Source: Prevotellaceae bacterium (GTDB lineage: Bacteria; Bacteroidota; Bacteroidia; Bacteroidales; UBA932). Taken from it: 32,279 nt of DNA. The translations under genes were made by a program, and so were the position numbers. Shown one piece after another: positions 1 to 6,123 of this stretch (position 1 is the first letter of the stretch; each line of letters opens with the position of its first letter). The notes beneath the pieces are model-generated. The model saw only the letters and a program-made list of their open reading frames with translations, was not told the DNA's origin and did no database searches. The stretch is taken from assembly GCA_031278495.1 (NCBI GenBank), contig JAITKG010000001.1, positions 1 through 32,279 on the forward strand. Direction: 5' to 3'.

Positions 1-40
1 AAAAAGAATTGATTTTCCCTTTCAACGCTTTTTTCAATAC

Positions 41-114
41 GGGGGATTAGCTCAGTTGGCTAGAGCACCTGCCCTGCAAGCAGGGGGTCGTCGGTTCGAC
101 TCCGACATCCTCCA
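41..114 (+). tRNA. tRNA-Ala (anticodon TGC)
   Basis: The cloverleaf can be folded by eye. The 7-bp acceptor stem is 41-47 with 107-113, containing one G-U pair, and the discriminator A is at 114. The anticodon stem is 68-72 with 80-84, enclosing the loop 73-79 with anticodon TGC at 75-77. The T-stem is 90-94 with 102-106 and carries a TTCGACT loop. A full 3' CCA is not encoded after the discriminator, so it would be added after transcription. A terminator follows within about 15 nt, so the gene ends its transcript here. Confidence 0.96.
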
Positions 115-127
115 CAAAAATGAAATC

Positions 128-157
128 AGGCAACTTTAACCGGGTTGCTTTTTTTAT
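128..157 (+). terminator. Intrinsic terminator after tRNA-Ala
   Basis: AGGCAAC at 128-134 pairs with GTTGCTT at 144-150 (one G-U pair) and runs straight into a T-tract. It separates the tRNA transcript from the glycoside hydrolase promoter at 164. Confidence 0.8.
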
Positions 158-163
158 TTTTCT

Positions 164-172
164 TACCTTTGC
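164..172 (+). promoter_or_regulatory. Bacteroidota -7 promoter element for the GH9-CE4 gene
   Basis: TACCTTTGC is an exact match to the Bacteroidota primary-sigma consensus TAnnTTTGC. It lies 18 nt before the ATG at 191, which implies a short 5' leader of roughly 12 nt. No clear -33 TTTG is seen at the expected spacing. Confidence 0.7.
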
Positions 173-190
173 CAAAGTTTAATTTATAAT

Positions 191-2680
191 ATGAAAAAAC
201 ATTATTTTCTTCTCCTCTGCCTTTTTTCCTTAAATTATGCCGCTGCCGGGCAACCGGCTTGGATACGCATCAATCAATTGGGCTATATTCCGCACAGTGT
301 GAAAGTGGCGGTTTTCCTCTCGCAAACCGAAGCGGCTACGCGGGATTTTGTGGTGAAAGATGCGGATAGCGGGGAGATTGTTTTCTCGGGACAAGGCATT
401 GCTGCGAATGCCGGAAGATGGGGCATGGCCAATGCGTTGCGGCTGAATTTTTCACCGCTGGAACGCACCGGCGGCTATTATATTGAATGCAATGGCGCTG
501 CTTCTCCTGTTTTCAAGATTGACGCCGGCGTGTACGACGGTACGGCGGATTTTATTTTGAACTACATGCGGCAGCAACGTTGCGGCTTCAATCCATATTT
601 GGATACCCTTTGCCACCAGCATGACGGGTTTATTGCCGGACATCCGACCCGCAACGGCGAACCGATTGACGTGCGCGGCGGCTGGCACGATGCTTCGGAT
701 TATTTGCAATACCTGCCGACGTCGGCAAATGCGGTGTTTCAACTGCTGTTTGCCTGGCAGCAAACGCCGGATAAAACTGTTTTCAAAGATGCGCATGACG
801 CAGCCGGCAAAAAAGGAAAGAACGGCATTCCCGATATTTTGGACGAAATACGCTGGGGGTTGGAATGGATGGCGCGCATGAATCCCGAACCGGGAGTGAT
901 GTTCAACCAGATTGCCGACGACCGCGACCATGCCAAGATGCGCATCCCTGCTTACGATAGCGTAGACTACGGTTGGGGAAAAGGCACGGGACGGCCGGTA
1001 TTTTTCATCACCGGAAAGCCACAGGGATTGCGGCAGTATAAAAACCGGACGGAAGGCGTGTCGTCAAGCGCAGCCAAGTTCGCTTCGGCTTTCGCACTGG
1101 GCGCTGCCGTTTTCCGGGACGTCGACCCTGCTTTTGCCGCTATACTGAATGAAAAAGCGGCGCCGGCTTTTGCCTTTGCCGCATCGGATTTGGGATGCAC
1201 GCAAACGATGTGCACCGTATCGCCTTATTTTTATGAAGAAGACAATTACGCAGATGATATGGAACTGGCCGCCGCCGTCCACTATGCCGTTACCCGCGAC
1301 GAAGAATGGCTGGAAAAAGCCGATTACTGGGGGCAACTCGAAGAGGTTACGCCCTGGATGGAACTCGGCAGGGCGCGCCATTACCAGTTTTATCCTTTTG
1401 TCAACCTTGGGCATTTTTACCTTGCGCAATCCGGCGATAAAGCTATCGAAGAAAAGTATGCCGGCTTTATGAAACAAGGGCTGGAATGCCTGTTGAAACG
1501 CGCCCGGGAGTATGGCGACCCATTCCTCAACGGCATACCGTTCATTTGGTGTTCAAACAATCTGGTGGCGGCGGCTATTACGCAAGCGCGCTTATATTAT
1601 CAGGCTGCCGGCGATGAAACCTATCTGGAAATGGAAGCGGCGTTGCGCGACTGGCTGTTCGGCTGCAATCCGTGGGGCGCTTCCATGATTTGCGGCTTGC
1701 CTGCCGACGGCGCTTCGCCCCGCAAGCCCCATTCGTTTGTATCGGAACTGATGCACGACATTCCTTACGGCGGATTGGTGGATGGTCCAATTTACCGTTC
1801 TATTTATGAAGGTCTGCGGGGTATTCATTTGAAATACGACGACCCGTATGCGGCTTTTCAATCCGGCGCAGCCGTATACCACGACGACCCGGGCGATTAT
1901 TCTTCCAATGAGCCGACAATGGATGGCACCGCCAGCCTCAGTTTTTATTTATCGGCAATGGAAAAAGCCGGCAAACTGCAACGGGGAACGGCAAACATCG
2001 TAACCGACCGCTGGGGCGCGACCGTCAAAATAAATACCGGCAGGAAAACAGTGCATCTGGTTTTCCCTGCCGACAGCGCATTTGAAGGCGCAGAGGCGGT
2101 ATTGAAAACATTGGCGAAGCACAGGATTAAAGCCTCTTTCTTCCTTACCGGAAATTGCCTGAAAACAAAAAAGTATGAACGGGTGATTAAAGAAATTATC
2201 CGCAAAGGGCATTATGTAGGGGGACATTCGGACGCCCATCTGCTTTATGCTTCATGGGATGGCGGCCGGCCGTCGCTGGTGACGGCGGATAGCTTAACGC
2301 GCGACTTTCGCCGCAATATGGCTGCATTGGAAAAATTCGGCATAGAGGTAGCGCAGCTCCGGTATTTTCTTCCGCCCTATGAACATTACAATGCCGGACA
2401 GGTGCGGCTGATAGCGGCATTGGGGCAGTCCGTCATCAATTATACGCCCGGCGTGCGGACGGCGGCTGATTATACCACGCCCGACATGCCGAATTATGCC
2501 TCTTCCCGCGAACTGATAGACTGGTTGTTTGCCTTTGAGGAAGAACACGGCTTAAACGGCGGCATCCTCCTTATCCATCCCGGCACGCACGAAAGCCGCA
2601 CCGATAAACTCTACCTGCATTTGGACGAAATCATCGGGAAACTCCGCAAAAAAGGCTATTCCTTCGAACGGCTGTTTTAA
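191..2680 (+). CDS. Secreted GH9 endoglucanase-like protein with C-terminal CE4-like polysaccharide deacetylase domain
   Basis: This 829-residue two-enzyme protein probably acts on beta-glucan-type polymers outside the cytoplasm. Residues 1-20 are a signal peptide. Residues ~22-110 resemble the Ig-like CelD_N domain that precedes many GH9 modules (IRINQLGY). Residues ~115-600 are the (alpha/alpha)6 GH9 catalytic domain: GGWHDASDY places the paired aspartates at D167 and D170, and NEPTMDG places the likely general acid at E574. Residues ~618-829 resemble the NodB/CE4 deacetylase fold: a GHYVGGHSDAHLLY block with metal-ligand-type H679 and H683, a YFLPPYEHYN block and a late LLIHPGT block. The usual first CE4 motif (TFDDG) is replaced by VFPADS, leaving D628 as the only acidic residue there, so deacetylase activity is uncertain. 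No T9SS C-terminal sorting domain is visible. The gene stands alone and converges on argC. Confidence 0.9.
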   Translation: MKKHYFLLLCLFSLNYAAAGQPAWIRINQLGYIPHSVKVAVFLSQTEAATRDFVVKDADSGEIVFSGQGIAANAGRWGMANALRLNFSPLERTGGYYIECNGAASPVFKIDAGVYDGTADFILNYMRQQRCGFNPYLDTLCHQHDGFIAGHPTRNGEPIDVRGGWHDASDYLQYLPTSANAVFQLLFAWQQTPDKTVFKDAHDAAGKKGKNGIPDILDEIRWGLEWMARMNPEPGVMFNQIADDRDHAKMRIPAYDSVDYGWGKGTGRPVFFITGKPQGLRQYKNRTEGVSSSAAKFASAFALGAAVFRDVDPAFAAILNEKAAPAFAFAASDLGCTQTMCTVSPYFYEEDNYADDMELAAAVHYAVTRDEEWLEKADYWGQLEEVTPWMELGRARHYQFYPFVNLGHFYLAQSGDKAIEEKYAGFMKQGLECLLKRAREYGDPFLNGIPFIWCSNNLVAAAITQARLYYQAAGDETYLEMEAALRDWLFGCNPWGASMICGLPADGASPRKPHSFVSELMHDIPYGGLVDGPIYRSIYEGLRGIHLKYDDPYAAFQSGAAVYHDDPGDYSSNEPTMDGTASLSFYLSAMEKAGKLQRGTANIVTDRWGATVKINTGRKTVHLVFPADSAFEGAEAVLKTLAKHRIKASFFLTGNCLKTKKYERVIKEIIRKGHYVGGHSDAHLLYASWDGGRPSLVTADSLTRDFRRNMAALEKFGIEVAQLRYFLPPYEHYNAGQVRLIAALGQSVINYTPGVRTAADYTTPDMPNYASSRELIDWLFAFEEEHGLNGGILLIHPGTHESRTDKLYLHLDEIIGKLRKKGYSFERLF

Positions 2681-2689
2681 CGCAGCAAA

Positions 2690-2827
2690 CGCCGGCTAAT
2701 GTGCTAATGTGACTAATGTGTTAATGTGACTAATTGGGCTGGCGCCGGCTAATGTGAAAATGTGGAGATGTGAAGATGTGAAAATGTGGCTGGCGCGCCA
2801 GCAACTTTCAACTCTCAACTTTCAACT
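2690..2827. repeat. Composite intergenic word-repeat mosaic, copy 1
   Basis: The stretch alternates AT-rich word arrays with GC-rich modules. From left to right: GCCGGC, a (C)TAATGTG array (2696-2735), GGCTGGCGCCGGCT (2737-2750), a GATGTGAA/AATGTGGA array (2750-2788), the perfect 14-bp palindrome GCTGGCGCGCCAGC (2789-2802), and a CAACTTT array (2802-2827). The same module order occurs inverted at 15969-16128. It encodes no protein and lies between the convergent GH9-CE4 and argC genes. Confidence 0.85.
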
Positions 2828-2849
2828 GAAAGCTGGGTGCAAAAAAGAA

Positions 2850-2883
2850 CTGCCGGTGCAGAAATGCGCCGGCGGTTTTTTTT
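2850..2883. terminator. Bidirectional intrinsic terminator between GH9-CE4 and argC
   Basis: CTGCCGGTGCA and TGCGCCGGCGG form an 11-bp stem (two G-U pairs) closed by a GAAA tetraloop. An eight-T run follows on the plus strand. A-rich sequence at 2841-2849 gives a T-rich tract after the stem on the minus strand, so it can serve both convergent genes. Confidence 0.85.
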
Positions 2884-2936
2884 GAAATCTTTAAGTCAGG
2901 AACTGGCTGGCGGGGCAGCTAATTCTTAATTCTCAG
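2884..2936. repeat. Short word-repeat tract next to the argC stop
   Basis: This holds single copies of words seen elsewhere in the window: TGAAATCTTTAA (also at ~11142), a GC module GGCTGGCGGGGCAGC, and TAATTCTTAATTCT (also at ~5103). It abuts the end of argC and codes for nothing recognisable. Confidence 0.6.
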
Positions 2937-3922
2937 AATCCGGCGCTTTTCAGGCGCAGCCCGCAATCTTCGGGAAATCCGGAAAGCAGGTTCATGTTTT
3001 GCACGGCCTGTCCGGATGCGCCTTTCAGGAGGTTGTCAATGGCAGCGGTGATATGTATGTAGCCGTTATGAAAATGAAGCTGGAGTAATGCCTTATTGGT
3101 GTTCACCACTTCTTTCAGGCTTATCGTTCCGGCGGCAAGGTGCACGAACGGCGACGGCGCATAATAATTCCTGTAGTATTCCTGCACCTGTTCTGCCGCC
3201 ACATTTTCCGGCAGCCGTGTAAGGACGGATGCGAAGATACCCCGCGTAAAATCACCACGTACGGGAATCATATTGACAGGCGGAATAACGCCGCCCGCCA
3301 GCGTCGCCAGCGTCCGGTTAATTTCCGCCAGGTGTTGGTGCGTAAAGGGTTTGTAGATGGACAGGTTGGATGCGCGGTAACTGAAATGCGTTGTTTCGCC
3401 GGGCTGTTTTCCTGCGCCGGTTGCGCCGGTAATGGCGTGAATATGCACGTCGGACGTTAGCAAACGGGCAGCCGCCAGAGGCGCTAACGCTAAGATAACA
3501 GCTGTGGCGAAGCATCCGGGATTGGCTACATAACCGGCGCGCCGGATGTCTTCTTTGAACCATTCGGGCATGCCGTAGACAAACGTTTTATCGCCAAACG
3601 TATTGTCCACGCGGAAATCATTACCCAAGTCGATAATTTTGCAGTGCGCGGGCAAGGAGTGCGTGCGCAGAAATTCCCGCGATGCGCCGTGCGCCAAGCA
3701 AAGGAAGAGAACATCGGGTTCGCCCGGATCGCCGGTAAAATACAAATCGCAATCGCCATACAGGTCTTTATGTACTGCTGATACCGCCTGCCCGTGCCGG
3801 CTGCCTGTCAGCAATGCGCCAATTTCCACATACGGGTGGTTCAGCAATACGCGTATCAGTTCCCCTCCGGTGTAGCCGGTCGCGCCGGCAATCGCAACTT
3901 TAATCGTTTTCATGGACGGCAT
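2933..3922 (-). CDS. argC: N-acetyl-gamma-glutamyl-phosphate reductase ArgC (may use N-succinyl substrate)
   Basis: ArgC reduces N-acyl-glutamyl phosphate to the semialdehyde with NADPH in arginine synthesis. The N-terminal Rossmann motif AGATGYTGGEL (residues ~12-22) and the catalytic NPGCFAT block with C137 are both present, and the 329-residue length is normal. The reading frame overlaps the end of argG by 23 bp if the first ATG (3922) is used, or by 14 bp from the second ATG (3913, MKTIKVAIAG), which gives a more typical N terminus. Either way it is translationally coupled to argG. Bacteroides relatives are known to use succinylated intermediates, so the natural acyl group may be succinyl. 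No argB, argD or carbamoyltransferase gene follows in this window. Confidence 0.96.
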   Translation of the reverse strand: MPSMKTIKVAIAGATGYTGGELIRVLLNHPYVEIGALLTGSRHGQAVSAVHKDLYGDCDLYFTGDPGEPDVLFLCLAHGASREFLRTHSLPAHCKIIDLGNDFRVDNTFGDKTFVYGMPEWFKEDIRRAGYVANPGCFATAVILALAPLAAARLLTSDVHIHAITGATGAGKQPGETTHFSYRASNLSIYKPFTHQHLAEINRTLATLAGGVIPPVNMIPVRGDFTRGIFASVLTRLPENVAAEQVQEYYRNYYAPSPFVHLAAGTISLKEVVNTNKALLQLHFHNGYIHITAAIDNLLKGASGQAVQNMNLLSGFPEDCGLRLKSAGF

Positions 3923-5087
3923 AATATATTTTTAACGGGTTGGCAAGGACTTTTGTAAAGCCGGTCACATCGGCGCCGGTGAATGATTTATTGGTTTCGC
4001 CGTATGCGCCGAACTTCGCATTCATTAAATCATAGGGCGACGAACACCCGCGCACGGCAAAGTGGTAAGGCATCAGTTCCGTTTCCACCACGCCGGTAAC
4101 GAACTTTTGCGTGTCTTCCAAAAACGCCTCGATATTCCGCGCCAGCGGGTCGAGGTATTGCGCTTCGTGCATCAGTTGCCCGTACCAGCCGGCAAGTTGG
4201 TCTTTCCAGTAGAGTTGCCCTTTGGTGAGCGTATGTTTTTCGAGCAGGTGATGGCTTTTAATAATAATCATCGGCGCGGGGGCTTCAAAAGCCACGCGCC
4301 CTTTGATACCAATGATTGTATCCCCCACATGCGTATCGCGACCGATGGCAAACCTTGCCGCCGTTGCATTCAGTTGCCGGATGAGTTCCACCGGCGGAAG
4401 CGGCTTACCGTTCAATGCCGCCGGCTCGCCTTTATGGAAGGTTATGCTGATTTTCTCCGGAGCGGTGGCGGTGGGCTGCGAGGGATAGGCGCTTGCCGGA
4501 AGGCAGGTATCGGACGTCAACGTTTCCGCCCCGCCAATGCTCGTTCCCCACAGTCCCTGGTTGATGGAATATTTAGCTTTTTCCCATGCCAGCGCGCATC
4601 CGTTCCCGGCTAAATAATCAATTTCTTCCTGCCTGCTCAATGCCAGCTCGCGGATGGGCGCAATGATTTCCACGCCGGGCGCCATCACTTCAAACACCAA
4701 ATCGAAACGCACCTGGTCGTTGCCGGCGCCGGTGCTGCCGTGCGCCACGTGCGTAGCGCCGATTTTTTGGGCATGCCGCAATACCGCCAACGCCTGAAAC
4801 ACCCGCTCGGAACTTACCGACAACGGATAAGTGGCATTTTTCAGGATATTGCCGAAAATAAGGTACCGGATACCTTTACTGTAATACTCCTCCACCGCAT
4901 CAACCGTCGTATGCGTGGCCGCGCCCAGCGAAAGGGCGCGTTCCCGGATGCGCGTTTCCTCGACTGGGGAAAACCCGCCGGTATTCACTAATACCGTATG
5001 CACTTCCATTCCCCGTTCATTTTTCAGGTATGGCACACAAAAGGATGTATCTAATCCCCCACTAAATGCTAAAACAACTTTTTTCAT
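3900..5087 (-). CDS. argG: Argininosuccinate synthase
   Basis: This enzyme joins citrulline and aspartate with ATP to give argininosuccinate in the cytoplasm, the second-last step of arginine synthesis. The N-type ATP-pyrophosphatase loop SGGLDTS is at residues 9-15, and family blocks such as HGSTGAGNDQVRF and APIRE follow. The 395-residue length matches bacterial ArgG. It starts 19 bp after the stop of the GNAT gene and its 3' end overlaps argC, so the three genes form one operon read from the promoter near 5880. The spacer to the GNAT gene is occupied by an AATTAGGAATT-type word repeat. Confidence 0.97.
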   Translation of the reverse strand: MKKVVLAFSGGLDTSFCVPYLKNERGMEVHTVLVNTGGFSPVEETRIRERALSLGAATHTTVDAVEEYYSKGIRYLIFGNILKNATYPLSVSSERVFQALAVLRHAQKIGATHVAHGSTGAGNDQVRFDLVFEVMAPGVEIIAPIRELALSRQEEIDYLAGNGCALAWEKAKYSINQGLWGTSIGGAETLTSDTCLPASAYPSQPTATAPEKISITFHKGEPAALNGKPLPPVELIRQLNATAARFAIGRDTHVGDTIIGIKGRVAFEAPAPMIIIKSHHLLEKHTLTKGQLYWKDQLAGWYGQLMHEAQYLDPLARNIEAFLEDTQKFVTGVVETELMPYHFAVRGCSSPYDLMNAKFGAYGETNKSFTGADVTGFTKVLANPLKIYYAVHEND

Positions 5088-5093
5088 ATTTGA

Positions 5094-5129
5094 TTGCTAA
5101 TAATTCCTAATTCTTAATTCCTAATTTTT
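5094..5129. repeat. TAATTCCTAATTCTTAATT word array overlapping a stop codon
   Basis: This is a tandem array of TAATTC(C/T) words, about 30 bp, between the GNAT gene and argG. On the minus strand it supplies the last codons (Leu-Gly-Ile-Lys-Asn) and the TAG stop of the GNAT gene. Related words occur at 2924-2936, 15143-15165 and 20139-20151. Confidence 0.7.
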
Positions 5130-5700
5130 TCATGACCGCCGACCACTGGTTATTTACTGCCGGCCGTTTGTAAGCGGGGTCATAGAGCAAAGCCGTGCAG
5201 AGGCACATTTTATGATTGTTGCGCTCCAGTATATCATAGTTGCGGCAACCTTTGCAGCCTTCCCAGAACTCCGGGTCTTCGGTCAATTCGGCGAATGGCA
5301 CCGGGCGGAAACCCAACTCATAATTGATTTTCATTACCGCCGTGCCGGTAGTGATACTGAAGATTTTTGCTTTGGGATATAATTTCTTTGACAGTTCAAA
5401 AACTTTCCGCTTGATATGCCGCGCCAGCCCGATTTTCCGGTAGGCGTGCGCCACAATAAGCCCGGAGTTGGCGACAAACTGTTTATGCCCCCATGTTTCG
5501 ATATACGAAAAGCCTGCGAGTTCGCCGCCGTCAAGGGCGATCACGGCTTTGCCGTCCCGCATTTTCTTTTTGATATATTCAGGGTCCCGTTTGGCAATGC
5601 CCGTGCCTCTTTCCTGCGCCGATATATACATCAGTTCGCAGATTTTTTCTGCCCACTTCACATGGCTTTCATTTGCCTCACAGATGACAATTTTGCTCAT
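5107..5700 (-). CDS. GNAT acyltransferase, probable N-acylglutamate synthase of the arginine operon
   Basis: This 197-residue protein has the GNAT fold: beta-strands around residues 50-85 (AVIALDGGELAGFSYIE), then the acyl-CoA loop VAHAYRKIGLARHIK, a degenerate form of the R/Q-x-x-G-x-G/A signature. A Cys-rich tail segment (WEGCKGC, KMCLC) is distinctive. It is first in the operon with argG and argC, which lacks any classical argA or argJ. A GNAT gene in this position is known in Bacteroides, where it has been assigned by genetics to the N-acylglutamate (N-succinylglutamate) synthase step; applying that role here is inference from context and recalled resemblance. The final codons and stop lie inside an intergenic-type word repeat. 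A plain GNAT of other function cannot be excluded. Confidence 0.75.
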   Translation of the reverse strand: MSKIVICEANESHVKWAEKICELMYISAQERGTGIAKRDPEYIKKKMRDGKAVIALDGGELAGFSYIETWGHKQFVANSGLIVAHAYRKIGLARHIKRKVFELSKKLYPKAKIFSITTGTAVMKINYELGFRPVPFAELTEDPEFWEGCKGCRNYDILERNNHKMCLCTALLYDPAYKRPAVNNQWSAVMKKLGIKN

Positions 5701-5733
5701 CTATATATTTTGGTTTGCTCCCGTATAATGCAG

Positions 5734-5785
5734 GGATGATTGGTTGGTTGATTGGTTAATTGCAGCCGGTGCGAATGCCGCCGGC
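5734..5785. repeat. GATTGGTT word array followed by a GC module
   Basis: Tandem TGATTGGT/TGGTTGAT words (5736-5760) pass directly into GCAGCCGG and GCCGCCGGC. The layout, AT words then a GC-rich module, is the same as in the mosaics at 2690 and 15969. It lies in the presumed leader of the arginine operon. Confidence 0.55.
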
Positions 5786-5879
5786 ATCCCGTATGCCTTT
5801 TTCAGGCGCATCGTCGGACGTGCCGTTTTTTCCGGTGGGGAATAATGATATGACGGTTTTTATTCATAAACGGCTGCAA
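5760..5879 (-). promoter_or_regulatory. Leader region of the arginine operon with alternative hairpins
   Basis: Between the promoter (5876-5884) and the GNAT start (5700) lies a leader of about 170 nt. Two mutually exclusive stems can form: one from 5775-5779 with 5783-5787, and one from 5765-5769 with 5781-5785. A 9-bp inverted repeat (TTGCAGCCG at 5760-5768, CGGCTGCAA at 5871-5879) brackets the region. There is no T-run after either stem, so a classical attenuator terminator is not seen. Control of translation or of RNA stability is possible. Confidence 0.35.
5802..5867 (-). CDS. Possible arginine-rich leader peptide (21 codons)
   Basis: An ATG-initiated frame begins 9 nt downstream of the -7 element and ends with TGA. 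It encodes 21 residues, of which five are Arg (positions 5, 12, 15, 18, 19), three His and three Lys. Arg codons cluster at the end (HVRRC), the arrangement expected of a leader peptide whose translation senses charged tRNA-Arg. It precedes an arginine-biosynthesis operon. The start would be at or very near the transcript 5' end, so translation would be leaderless or almost so. A short ORF of this kind can arise by chance; the call is inference. Confidence 0.35.
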   Translation of the reverse strand: MNKNRHIIIPHRKKRHVRRCA

Positions 5880-5884
5880 AGGTA
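5876..5884 (-). promoter_or_regulatory. -7 promoter element of the argX-argG-argC operon
   Basis: TACCTTTGC on the minus strand matches TAnnTTTGC exactly. The predicted start of transcription is near 5870, leaving about 170 nt of leader before the GNAT gene at 5700. Confidence 0.65.
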
Positions 5885-6084
5885 ATTATTTTTTTTAATT
5901 ACAATGTTAAGAGGCTAAAAAGTTTTTTGCACGGGTGCCTAACGCAGCAGATTCTTCGACTCCGCCTGGAATGACGGGGCGATGAACAACGAATAATGAA
6001 CAATGAAGCCCTGCTCCGTTCCCCATACACCGTTTGCTGCGCGAAGCGCCGGCGCAAAACGGAAGAAAGGTGAAAGAAAATCCG
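5885..6084. other. Non-coding stretch between divergent promoters, with dispersed-repeat-like pieces
   Basis: No protein gene is supported here. At 5949-5976 the sequence GATTCTTCGACTCCGCCTGG followed by AATGACGG resembles the GAATC...GTCATTCC-type dispersed repeats seen in many genomes. At 5984-6006 is a GAATAATGAACAATGAA word tract. A short palindrome GCACGGGTGC is at 5929-5938. The rest has no recognised feature. Confidence 0.45.
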
Positions 6085-6093
6085 TACCTTTGT
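6085..6093 (+). promoter_or_regulatory. -7 promoter element for nhaC
   Basis: TACCTTTGT matches TAnnTTTG and lies 30 nt before the ATG at 6124. It is divergent from the arginine-operon promoter. Confidence 0.65.
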
Positions 6094-6123
6094 TCCCGGT
6101 AAACGAAAAATAACGCGGATGAA

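Noticed and set aside
5804..5820. A 17-base string AGGCGCATCGTCGGACG shared with 12571-12587
   Set aside because: One copy is in the arginine leader and the other inside the antitoxin coding sequence in an ordinary Ser-Asp-Asp-Ala-Pro context. There is no flanking similarity, so it is most likely chance.
5929..5938. Palindrome GCACGGGTGC as a terminator
   Set aside because: The stem is four base pairs only, no T-run follows on the plus strand, and no gene ends there.
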